Below are positions 41,761 to 49,501 of a DNA stretch of 64,000 bases, piece after piece. Numbering within the stretch: position 1 is the stretch's first letter; every line of letters starts with the position of its first letter. The notes beneath the pieces are model-generated. The model was given only the letters and a program-made list of their open reading frames with translations. It was not told the origin of the DNA and did not search any database. A program made the translations under genes and the position numbers. This DNA is from Flavobacteriales bacterium (GTDB lineage: Bacteria; Bacteroidota; Bacteroidia; Flavobacteriales_F; PHOS-HE28): assembly GCA_020635725.1 (NCBI GenBank), contig JACJZF010000005.1:1-64000 (forward strand), in the 5' to 3' direction.

Positions 41761-43260
41761 CTATTCCTTCGGCTTCCGCTCCTTCAATTTCGTTACCAGA
41801 TCCACGACCTGTTCGGGGCTCAGCTGCTTGCCGCGGAACCTACGCTCGCCGTCCACGAGGAAGATCTTGGGCGTGGAGTAGACATCGTAGGTGTCGGCGT
41901 AGTTGAGGCTCTCGATGGTGGTGAGCTTCGGGATGTACTTGCGCGGATCCTTCTTGGCCTCTTCGAACACATGCTGGGTAAGGCCCACGTTCACCCAGTC
42001 CAGATCGTGCTCCCGGATGAAGGCCTTCCAATCCCTCATCAAGGTGCTGTCCACGGCTTTGGCCACGCAGTACACCTCGATGTCCAGCGCCTTCATCTTC
42101 TCCTTGTACGCCTTGCCCCATTCGGGCAGCTCTTTCTTGCAATGGCCGCAATGCGGATCCCAGAAGATGATGGCCACGTACTCCTGCGGCAGGTCGTAGA
42201 AGTTGATCCACTTCTGTTCGGTGGTATCGGTGAGGCAGAGGTAGGGGGCCTTTCGGCCCAGCACGAGCGGTGCCTGCTTGCGGGCGCGTTCGCACAGCTT
42301 TTCCAGCTTGTCTTCCGGCATCCAATCCACGCGGCCGGGTGCGGCGCCGTTGGGGCAGAAGTAGGTGAGGGCCATGTGCACGAACACGGCATCCATGCCC
42401 ATGATGTCGCTGGTCTCGTACTTGTGGGTGATGGTATTCACCATGTACTTGAACACCTCGTTCCTGCCATCGGTGCGGCCGATGAGGGCATCGGCGAGGG
42501 CGTTGATGGTGTCCGGCACCTGCGGCACCGTGCGGCCGATGTACTCATCGAACTTGTTCGCGAAGTCGGGTAGGCGAACGATGCGCTCGTCTTTGAGGTC
42601 CACGTTGTCCCAGTAATGCGCGCGGTACTGGTAGTACTGGGCGGCGCTGTCCAAGCTGCCATCGGCCTTGCGGATCTCGGGAAGCTCCACGGCCATGCTC
42701 ATCTTCACCATGGCCGCTACCAGGGTTCCGGGGTTCTTGGCCACGAGATCATTCTGGTAGGCCTTCACGGCCTTGTCCAGATCCTCCAGCTGGGCTTTGA
42801 AGCCATTGCGGCCGGTCGCGTCCTCTTGCTTGTCCATCTGCGCGCGTAGCAGGTCCCGCTCCTTCTTTCTGTCGTCGAGGTAGCGGATGTAGTCCAAGTA
42901 GACCTGGTTCTCCTTGCTCATCTTCACCTCCAGATGCTTCAGCAGGTCGGTGGTGTCGGTGACCAGCTTGATCACGGGTTCGTTCACCAACACTTGGAAG
43001 AACTTGAGCCCAGGGGCCACTATCGCATACAAGCCGGCCGCGTAGCCGTTGGGGCTGTGGAATACGGCCTTGCCTCGGGCATCGGCTATGGCGGTATCGG
43101 CATAGTACAATTTGCTGCCGTAGTAGTTGGCGAGGTAGATGGTGTCCTTGCCGGCGCCGGCAATGGTCGCTTCGATCTGCCGCTTGGGTGCGTCCTGGGC
43201 CTGGGCGATGGCCGGAATGACGAGGGCTAACAGCGCGGCAAAACAGGTATTCCTGCACAT
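41761..43260 (-). CDS. TlpA-like thiol:disulfide protein with DUF4369/DUF5106-type domains
   Basis: This 499-residue protein has a signal peptide (CFAALLALVIPAIAQAQD), a beta-sandwich N-terminal domain (IEATIAGAGKDTIYLANYY, typical of DUF4369), a helical middle (DUF5106-like) and a thioredoxin fold with the C-x-x-C site in WDPHCGHCKKEL. It ends in TKLKERKPKE. It works in the periplasm, exchanging or reducing disulfides of exported proteins or cytochrome precursors. TACTTTCG ends five bases before the ATG at 43260, supporting this start over an upstream one. Confidence 0.88.
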   Translation of the reverse strand: MCRNTCFAALLALVIPAIAQAQDAPKRQIEATIAGAGKDTIYLANYYGSKLYYADTAIADARGKAVFHSPNGYAAGLYAIVAPGLKFFQVLVNEPVIKLVTDTTDLLKHLEVKMSKENQVYLDYIRYLDDRKKERDLLRAQMDKQEDATGRNGFKAQLEDLDKAVKAYQNDLVAKNPGTLVAAMVKMSMAVELPEIRKADGSLDSAAQYYQYRAHYWDNVDLKDERIVRLPDFANKFDEYIGRTVPQVPDTINALADALIGRTDGRNEVFKYMVNTITHKYETSDIMGMDAVFVHMALTYFCPNGAAPGRVDWMPEDKLEKLCERARKQAPLVLGRKAPYLCLTDTTEQKWINFYDLPQEYVAIIFWDPHCGHCKKELPEWGKAYKEKMKALDIEVYCVAKAVDSTLMRDWKAFIREHDLDWVNVGLTQHVFEEAKKDPRKYIPKLTTIESLNYADTYDVYSTPKIFLVDGERRFRGKQLSPEQVVDLVTKLKERKPKE

Positions 43261-43265
43261 GGCGG

Positions 43266-43273
43266 CGAAAGTA
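43266..43273 (-). promoter_or_regulatory. Probable -7 box of the TlpA-like gene
   Basis: TACTTTCG on the minus strand fits TAnnTTyG and ends five bases before the ATG, implying an almost leaderless transcript. Confidence 0.5.
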
Positions 43274-43462
43274 GCGGGCATGGGTTCGGTGGATTCCATT
43301 CGCCCTTGGACGAAGGAACTGCGGGCCGGGGTTGGACCGTGTATCGTTAAGTCTGGTTAATGGCGGGCTGCAGGCTCAGGCCACGGCAGTCTTATTCACC
43401 CCTTTCAGGACGAGTGAGTCATCCGATGCGCCGCAGGGTCGTCGTCGAGTGCATGACAGACC

Positions 43463-44203
43463 CTACTGAGGCGGGGGGACCCTGCGAAGGTCTAAAGCAG
43501 GCCGAACATTTTCAGAAGAAGAGGAATACCCCTCCTCCCATTGCCGATTCACCCGCTTCATAAGTCGGACCAGACCGACTAGAAGAAGAACAATCACCGC
43601 GATAATTGACCAGTATGTCAAGATTGCCCATCGGTCCGCATGGATCTCGATCAGCACTACTTGGACGAGCTCACAGATCAGTCCAAGTCCACCTAGTGCA
43701 AGGCCAACTCCTCCAGTAGCCTTCCCCTTGCCGAAGCGATTAAAGAATGAAAAGATATTGCTCGCAATGATCCACAGTAGACGGATACCAATCAAAGACA
43801 CCGTGAGCGGTATTGTGATAGCGAAGAGAGGAAGCGAGAAGAGCCACTTGTGCTTTGACAGCCAGGTGTGATACTTCCAAAACGGGATGATTAGGAAGAA
43901 GAGAAGCAGCGTTGTGGTCGCATACGGAATACCGACTCGATGTCCCCAACGGAGGAGAAGGAAATCGATTGCTCCCCCAATCGCAATACCAGCGATTTGT
44001 GCGCCGATACCTATTCGCCAACGTCCGATCATCATCACTAGCCCGCCCTTCGCATACCGCCTGAACATGGGGTCGCCTACGCGGTCCATTTCCTTTTCAA
44101 TTCGATTGGCAATCTTGCTCATATAGATCTCGATCAACGTCAGGGTGAGGCCAACAACCTCCAGTGGGAAGCTGACCATTTGAATTGTGTCGGGCCAAGT
44201 CAT
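43463..44203 (-). CDS. Polytopic membrane protein of a low-G+C island, unknown function
   Basis: This 246-residue protein has five or six hydrophobic segments (GIGAQIAGIAIGGAIDFLLL, TTTLLLFFLIIPFW, LPLFAITIPLTVSLIGIRLL, LTYWSIIAVIVLLLVGLVRL) preceded by an amphipathic stretch (SKIANRIEKEMDRVGDP). No family was recognised. Base composition drops visibly here (one 60-base line near 37% G+C against above 60% in neighbours), so it is probably acquired. It is the first gene of the accessory stretch 43463-46844. Confidence 0.72.
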   Translation of the reverse strand: MTWPDTIQMVSFPLEVVGLTLTLIEIYMSKIANRIEKEMDRVGDPMFRRYAKGGLVMMIGRWRIGIGAQIAGIAIGGAIDFLLLRWGHRVGIPYATTTLLLFFLIIPFWKYHTWLSKHKWLFSLPLFAITIPLTVSLIGIRLLWIIASNIFSFFNRFGKGKATGGVGLALGGLGLICELVQVVLIEIHADRWAILTYWSIIAVIVLLLVGLVRLMKRVNRQWEEGYSSSSENVRPALDLRRVPPPQ

Positions 44204-45061
44204 TCCGTCAATTAGTTAGATGCTAAACTTAGGCCGAGGTCGCTCAGTTCCGAGGTCCAAAGAGCGCCAACGTTGCCTGTGCAACCACTCCTGTGATACA
44301 CCCGCAGGGTGTCCCGCTCCCATCGACCCTTCTCAAACCCGAGCAGCCTAGGAGGATTTTCAACGGACATAGCTGCGTTGGTCTAGCGCCACACGTAGAT
44401 GAGAGGGCGAGCGCGGAGTCATCTCTACATGCTGCAAAGCTCCCGCAAGCTCTCAGTAGCAAGCAGAGTAAAGCGAGCAAGAGCCAGCCACGACCGGTGT
44501 ATGCTCGCATGCGCTGCACTCTTACTTCGTCGCGCTTGGACGCCGCAACAATCCGCTCATTTCGGACACGCATTCGATCCGTCTCGAGAGCGTACTGTTC
44601 TAAATCAACCCTGCCGGTGTTGCGCGGGGGCGTCGACGCTGATTGCCGCTGTGATGGTTGAGACGCACGTCGTTGGTTAATGCGCATGGAAGAACCGTTA
44701 GTGCTTCCTCCCGCCCCAACAGGAAGCAGCGGTTAACTGCTCTCTCATCGCGTCACATGCAGATCTCTAGACCTCCTTGCCCGACCGTTCCAAGCTCTTC
44801 AGGTCATTGGGGTGACCCCTTGGACAATCCTCAGCCCTTTCCATCGGACTGGCAGCCATGTTTCATGCTGCTCTTGCTGGCCATCTTGCGCTGGCTGCAT
44901 CCCCAGCGGGTGCGCAACCGCACCGCCGCTAAAGTAACGGTTGTTTCTCAAGTGCAGTGCTTCAAGGTATCCAACAGGAATTGCGTGTCGATTGTACCAT
45001 CGCTTCGTAGCAGTTGAGAGTGGACCAATTTGGTCATCTTCGACAGCAGAAACCCTGCTCC
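44204..45061. other. Gene-poor stretch of the accessory island
   Basis: About 860 bases carry only overlapping, motif-free reading frames on both strands (for example 44244-44687 minus and 44658-45017 plus), none convincing as a gene. A perfect 8-base-stem hairpin lies at 44702-44728. The stretch may contain decayed genes or recombination remnants. Confidence 0.5.
44702..44728. other. Hairpin with perfect 8-bp stem
   Basis: TGCTTCCT and AGGAAGCA are exact inverted repeats around an 11-base loop (CCCGCCCCAAC). GTTA motifs lie just outside on both sides (CCGTTAGTG and CGGTTAACTG). It could be a terminator or an integron-like recombination site, but there is no supporting cassette gene. Confidence 0.4.
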
Positions 45062-45739
45062 ATGTTGCCAAAGAGGATTCCCCCTTGGGTGCTTCCGACA
45101 CTGTGGCTCGTGAGTCTAATACCGCCGCTTCTAATCAGCCTGTGGCCTTGCGAGCCACTCTTCGTATATAAGGGGAATGAGAAGGTTGGCGAGATTATCT
45201 CAGATGCGTGTTTGGCATTCTTCTCGGCTTTCCCATTCTGGTGGCTCATCGAATGGTTTGATTCGAGGAGGTCGAAGGCTGCGATTGCGGAGATGCAGCA
45301 GGAGTTCGTTAGCGAGATCCGCAAGGAATTCAATCATTTCGTTCATCAATCAATCGGAGGTCCTTTCGCAGAACTGAAGACAGGTACCCCAGACTATGCA
45401 GGAACCTGGTCGAGTAGCAGGATTGTAGAAACTATCGAGCAGCACCTGCTCACTAAGGTTCGATTGGGAAACTTACCTGCACCATCATTCGACGAGTTCT
45501 TCCTCTACTCCTTCACGACTCTTCGGTACCGGCTTCAGGTGGCAATAGCAGTGACGGAGCCAAGCATCTCTTCGTTCCCCACCTCATTCCGGAAGAAAGT
45601 ATTTCGCCTCAAAGAGATGGCAACAGTGATGAGCAATGAAGAGCAAATCCCATCTCACCGCTCAATCTATGTCGGCATTGAGTTGATACAGCAGGCTATT
45701 AATGACGTTGCTCAAGCATACGTATCTGGTCCCCGGTAA
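45062..45739 (+). CDS. Membrane-anchored protein of unknown function in the low-G+C island
   Basis: This protein of about 225 residues has two N-terminal hydrophobic segments (WVLPTLWLVSLIPPLLISLW; ISDACLAFFSAFPFWWLIEW) and a cytoplasmic helical domain (SKAAIAEMQQEFVSEIRKEF, FRKKVFRLKEMATVMSNEEQ). No family was recognised. The start MLPKRIPP at 45062 is preferred because it places a short loop before the first helix; an in-frame start at 45014 exists. Composition is lower in G+C than the flanking core genes. Confidence 0.68.
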   Translation: MLPKRIPPWVLPTLWLVSLIPPLLISLWPCEPLFVYKGNEKVGEIISDACLAFFSAFPFWWLIEWFDSRRSKAAIAEMQQEFVSEIRKEFNHFVHQSIGGPFAELKTGTPDYAGTWSSSRIVETIEQHLLTKVRLGNLPAPSFDEFFLYSFTTLRYRLQVAIAVTEPSISSFPTSFRKKVFRLKEMATVMSNEEQIPSHRSIYVGIELIQQAINDVAQAYVSGPR

Positions 45740-45833
45740 GATTTGAGCAATTTGCTCGTAGGGAACGCTCTAAAATAGTGCAGGCCGTTCGTCTTGCTCT
45801 TCCGACAGCGCGTTCTGGTTCTGTGAGGCAGTA

Positions 45834-46844
45834 TTATTTGGAGACTAGCTGCCCATCTTCAAAGGCAGTTAGGGCAAATGGTAGCGTTGATTCGGGTTCT
45901 CCGAACAGTCGGAACCGAACGAAGTGGCGTTTTGCCGTAGAATAAATGCAACGCGCTAGTTCAGCGCTGATTGCAACCACGGTGGCCGAGTTAACTTCCT
46001 CACTCGTTTGGACGTCGATTTCGATCTTGTTAAAACTTGAGTGCTTTTTGCAGCCTGTAACCTCGTAGGCTGTCTTTGAGCCAGTGAGTGCGTCTACGTG
46101 CTGACGGAGATACGTTATCTCCTCATCCGCTGGGTTGTTGATTGGCCGCGCTTCAAGCACGTACTGACTCGGATGTGGTAATACATCGAGAAATTGTATG
46201 CCTCGACCAGCTAGCGTTGTCATAATCAAGGATCGATGATCATCTGTCATTTTAGATCCGAAATAGATTGTCCGAATGGCGTCATAGTGATGTGATATCC
46301 TTCCTTCCTGCTCAACAAGTATGCGATACTCCTTCTCGTACCCCCAAGGGGGCGACTTCGTACAGAGCAACCGTTTGACTGTCTCTTGGTCATTTCTCCT
46401 GAGTACGATGCCGGGACCTAAGGTTGCTGGCTTCTTGGAATACCGAACGTGGTAGATTTTCCGTCCATCATGAGTGAGGTTGTCAACAAGCAAGTCGGGT
46501 TTGTAGCCAACACAGAAACCATTGTGGGACCCCGCGTAGTGCGCCCACATTTGAGGGTTCAGGGGGTCAGAGCTCAGCGAGAAAATGCCAGTCTTGAACC
46601 TTCTTTGCGTCAGTTCTTGAAACGCGGAGCGCACGCTGTTCAACTGCTCGGCATTGCCAATGGATAGCTTCTCGAAGAGGTTGAGAAATGGACTGAATCC
46701 ATCCTTGTGGTAACCTTCACAAGGGTCGTTTAATTTTTCAATGGTAGAGGCCCAGAAGCAGTTTGTAGCGAGTAAGTCCAGATGTCTTGGCAACTCATCT
46801 CTCGCTGCACTTCTGTACTTGAACAGTTGCGCAGGAGCGGGCAT
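45834..46844 (-). CDS. DUF2971-domain protein
   Basis: This 336-residue protein has the DUF2971 pattern: LFKYRSAA at the start, NCFWASTIEKLNDPCEG, FSLSSDPLNPQMWAHYAGSH with GFCVGY, and WGYEKEYRILV. The domain is widespread in accessory regions and is sometimes linked to phage defence, but its activity is unproven. A C-terminal part of about 110 residues lacks an assigned domain. The gene has lower G+C than the flanking core genes and begins 25 bases past the E1 stop on the same strand, with its own ATCTTTCG-like box just upstream. Confidence 0.85.
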   Translation of the reverse strand: MPAPAQLFKYRSAARDELPRHLDLLATNCFWASTIEKLNDPCEGYHKDGFSPFLNLFEKLSIGNAEQLNSVRSAFQELTQRRFKTGIFSLSSDPLNPQMWAHYAGSHNGFCVGYKPDLLVDNLTHDGRKIYHVRYSKKPATLGPGIVLRRNDQETVKRLLCTKSPPWGYEKEYRILVEQEGRISHHYDAIRTIYFGSKMTDDHRSLIMTTLAGRGIQFLDVLPHPSQYVLEARPINNPADEEITYLRQHVDALTGSKTAYEVTGCKKHSSFNKIEIDVQTSEEVNSATVVAISAELARCIYSTAKRHFVRFRLFGEPESTLPFALTAFEDGQLVSK

Positions 46845-46868
46845 CAGCTTGCGAAAGATCAGGCCTCC

Positions 46869-49331
46869 TCACTCCCTCACCATCCCCACTACCTTCTCCA
46901 CTACATCCTCCAAGCTCGGCTTGGAGAAGTAGTCGCCATCGGAACCGTAGGCGGGGCGGTGGGCCTTGGCGGTGAGGGTGCTTGGCGTGGCATCGAGGTA
47001 GCGGTAACCGCCCTGCACCTCCAGGATCTGTTGCAAGAGGTAAGCGCTGGCGCCGCCGGGCACGTCCTCATCTACTACCAAGAGGCGGTTGGTCTTCTGC
47101 AAACTCTCCACGGTGCGGTGCGCGCGGTCGAAGGGGAGGAGGGTGCGCGCATCGATCAGCTCCACGCTGATGCCTATCGCATCAAGCTCGTCGCATGCAC
47201 GAGCGCACAAATTGAAGGTGCTGCCGTAGCTCACGAGGGTGAGGTCAGTGCCTTCGCGCACTACTTCCACCTGCCCGATGGGCACGGTGAAGGCGCCCAG
47301 GTTGCTGGGCAGGCGCTCCTTGCTGCGGTAGCCGTTGAGGCATTCGATCACCAAAGCGGGGTCGTCGCTCTGCAGCAGCGTGTTGTACATGCCTGCGGCC
47401 TGCTGCATGTTGCGCGGCACGCACACCACCACGCCGCGAAGGCTGTTCACGATCATGCCCATGGGGCTGCCGCTGTGCCACACGCCTTCGAGCCGGTGGC
47501 CGCGCGTGCGCACGATCAGGGGGCACTTCTGCCCGCCCTTGGTGCGCCAGAGCACGGTGGCCAGGTCGTCGCTCATGCCTTGCAGGCAGTAGAGCAGGTA
47601 ATCGAGGTATTGGATCTCGGCCACGGGGCGCAGGCCGCGCAGGGCCATGCCCATGCCCTGGCCGAGGATGGTGGCCTCGCGGATGCCGGTGTCGCTCACG
47701 CGCAGCTCGCCGAACAGGGCCTGCATGCCTTCCATGCCCTGGTTCACGTCGCCGATCTTGCCGGTGTCCTCGCCGAAGGTGAGCAGCAGCGGCTCCTGCT
47801 CGAAGAGCGCCTTGAAGTTGTCGCGGATGATGATGCGGCCATCGACCTGCTCATCGGTGGCGTACTCCGCAGGCACCTCGGGCACCTTCAGGCAGCTCTT
47901 GGCGCTCTCGCTGTAGAGGTGGCTGCCGTAGCGGTCGGCGTTCTCATCGAGCGAGCGTTCGATCCATGCCTTCAACGTCATGGCAGCCTCCGAGCCGCCA
48001 TCTCGAGACCCCGGCTCGGTGGCCGGGGTGACGGCGTTGAGGGCTAGGAGCGCGCGGCGCGCGGCGCTCAGCACCTCCTTGCGGCCAGGGGAGAGTTCAG
48101 CTTTCAACTCTGCGGCAATGGCATGGCAACCTTCAACTCCCAACCCCTCAATCAACCCTACAACCTCATCTCTCTCCGCTTTGATCTCATCCTGGAAGGC
48201 CTTCCACGCGGCTTTCTGCGCGGCGCGGGCATCGGCCTTGGCCTTGGCTTCGAGCTCATCGAGTTCCTCGGCGGTGGCGATGGCTTCGCCGCCCGGACGC
48301 GCGCCCAGGATCCACTCGCGGAACTTCACATTGCAGTCGTAGACCTTGTACCACTCGAGCAGCGGCACCTCCTCCATGGGCTTGCCGTCCTTGTCGCGGA
48401 TCCAATCGCTCACGGTGCTCTTGTAGCGTTCGTGGCTGCCGCTGGTGCTGTGGCCCTGCGGCTGCGTCACCTCCTCGACATGGATCAGCACGGGCACATG
48501 CTCATCGCGGCACAGGCCGATGGCCTTCTCGTAGGTCTTGTTCAGCGAGACGTAGTCCCAGCCCTTGGTCTTGAAGATGTGGATGCCGTTCGTTCCCTCT
48601 TCCTTCTGGAAGCCCTGCAGCAGGGTGCTGATGCTGCCCTTGGTGGTCTGGTAGGCCTTACTGACGCTGATGCCCCAGCCGTCGTCCCACACGCTCATGG
48701 CCATGGGCACCTGCAGCACACCGGCCGCATTCATGGTCTCCCAGAAGTGGCCCTCGCTGGTGCTGGCATCGCCGATTGTGCCGAAGGCCACCTCGTTGCC
48801 CTTGTCGGTGAGATGGGTGTGGCCGTGGAGAGCCTCATTGTTGCGGAAGACCTTGCTGGCCTGCGCGAGGCCGAGCAGGCGCGGCATCTGACCGGCCGTG
48901 GGGCTGATGTCGGGACTGGAGTTGGGCTGGGCCATCAGGTCCTGCCATTCGCCCTGCGCGTTGAGCGAGCGCGTGGCGAAGTGGCCGTTCATGCTGCGGC
49001 CGGCGCTGCTGGGGTCGGCCTCGACGCTGGCGTGGGCGTAGAGCTGCGCGAACCACTGCTGCACGGTGAGTTGGCCGATGGCGAACATGAAGGTCATGTC
49101 GCGGTAGTAGCCGCTGCGCCAGTCGCCATCGCGGAACTGCTTGGCCATGCACACCTGGGCCAGCTCCTTACCATCGCCGAAGATCCCGAACTTGGCCTTG
49201 CCGCCCAGCACTTCCTTGCGGCCGATGAGGCTGGCCTCGCGGCTGGTGACGCAGAGCTCGTAGTCGCGCAGGATCTCGGCGCGTAGCTCGTCCAGGGAGA
49301 TGGTTTCTTCGGCGGTCTTCGTGCGGGCCAT
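46869..49331 (-). CDS. Fused 2-oxoacid dehydrogenase E1 alpha-beta subunit
   Basis: This protein of about 820 residues joins both E1 subunits of a branched-chain 2-oxoacid or pyruvate dehydrogenase-type complex. The alpha part carries the thiamine-diphosphate motif (GDASTSEGHFWETMNAAG) and VWDDGWGISV. The beta part has FGEDTGKIGDVNQGMEG, MALRGLRPVAEIQYLDY, GHRLEGVWHSGSP and IDARTLLPFD. It decarboxylates 2-oxoacids and passes the acyl group to an E2 lipoyl protein. Between the halves lies a linker of about 70 residues that contains a 30-base palindrome (47990-48019) and a CAACC-type tract (48127-48169). Such fusions are known in Bacteroidota. The start MARTKTAEE is chosen; TACCTTCG lies 22 bases upstream. 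Confidence 0.92.
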   Translation of the reverse strand: MARTKTAEETISLDELRAEILRDYELCVTSREASLIGRKEVLGGKAKFGIFGDGKELAQVCMAKQFRDGDWRSGYYRDMTFMFAIGQLTVQQWFAQLYAHASVEADPSSAGRSMNGHFATRSLNAQGEWQDLMAQPNSSPDISPTAGQMPRLLGLAQASKVFRNNEALHGHTHLTDKGNEVAFGTIGDASTSEGHFWETMNAAGVLQVPMAMSVWDDGWGISVSKAYQTTKGSISTLLQGFQKEEGTNGIHIFKTKGWDYVSLNKTYEKAIGLCRDEHVPVLIHVEEVTQPQGHSTSGSHERYKSTVSDWIRDKDGKPMEEVPLLEWYKVYDCNVKFREWILGARPGGEAIATAEELDELEAKAKADARAAQKAAWKAFQDEIKAERDEVVGLIEGLGVEGCHAIAAELKAELSPGRKEVLSAARRALLALNAVTPATEPGSRDGGSEAAMTLKAWIERSLDENADRYGSHLYSESAKSCLKVPEVPAEYATDEQVDGRIIIRDNFKALFEQEPLLLTFGEDTGKIGDVNQGMEGMQALFGELRVSDTGIREATILGQGMGMALRGLRPVAEIQYLDYLLYCLQGMSDDLATVLWRTKGGQKCPLIVRTRGHRLEGVWHSGSPMGMIVNSLRGVVVCVPRNMQQAAGMYNTLLQSDDPALVIECLNGYRSKERLPSNLGAFTVPIGQVEVVREGTDLTLVSYGSTFNLCARACDELDAIGISVELIDARTLLPFDRAHRTVESLQKTNRLLVVDEDVPGGASAYLLQQILEVQGGYRYLDATPSTLTAKAHRPAYGSDGDYFSKPSLEDVVEKVVGMVRE
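47990..48019. repeat. Palindromic element inside the E1 linker
   Basis: CCGAGCC and GGCTCGG flank an eight-base palindrome TCTCGAGA, each separated by four bases. An outer pair, CGTCA (47976-47980) and TGACG (48029-48033), is also inverted. It is translated in frame as part of the alpha-beta linker (TEPGSRDGGSEA). Confidence 0.8.
48127..48169 (+). repeat. CAACC-rich tract inside the E1 linker
   Basis: The plus strand reads variants of CAACCTTCAACTCCCAACC and encodes, on the minus strand, the linker segment EVVGLIEGLGVEG. It resembles the repeat-derived loops in pyrD and the glycosyltransferase tail. Confidence 0.55.
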
Positions 49332-49353
49332 GGTCATTCGAAAGGGTACGTCG

Positions 49354-49361
49354 CGAAGGTA
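49354..49361 (-). promoter_or_regulatory. Probable -7 box of the E1 gene
   Basis: TACCTTCG on the minus strand fits TAnnTTyG and lies 22 bases upstream of the ATG at 49331. Confidence 0.45.
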
Positions 49362-49501
49362 GGGCCGAGGGGAGCAAGAGGAAGCGAGCGGAACGGGGAT
49401 GCGCGATCAGCGGCCAAACCCGCGAGGAGGCGGGCAGCGTAGCAAGCGGCCACCTTGCGTCGCTGAGGTGGGTGGAGGTACCCTGAATGCTTGATCGCCC
49501 G

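Noticed and set aside
44580..44590. CTCGAGA motif as a second copy of the E1 palindrome
   Set aside because: Only the inner motif is shared; the CCGAGCC/GGCTCGG arms are missing.
44244..44687. Minus-strand open frame of 147 codons in the low-G+C island
   Set aside because: No motif, signal or membrane pattern consistent with the neighbouring genes, and competing frames overlap it on the other strand.
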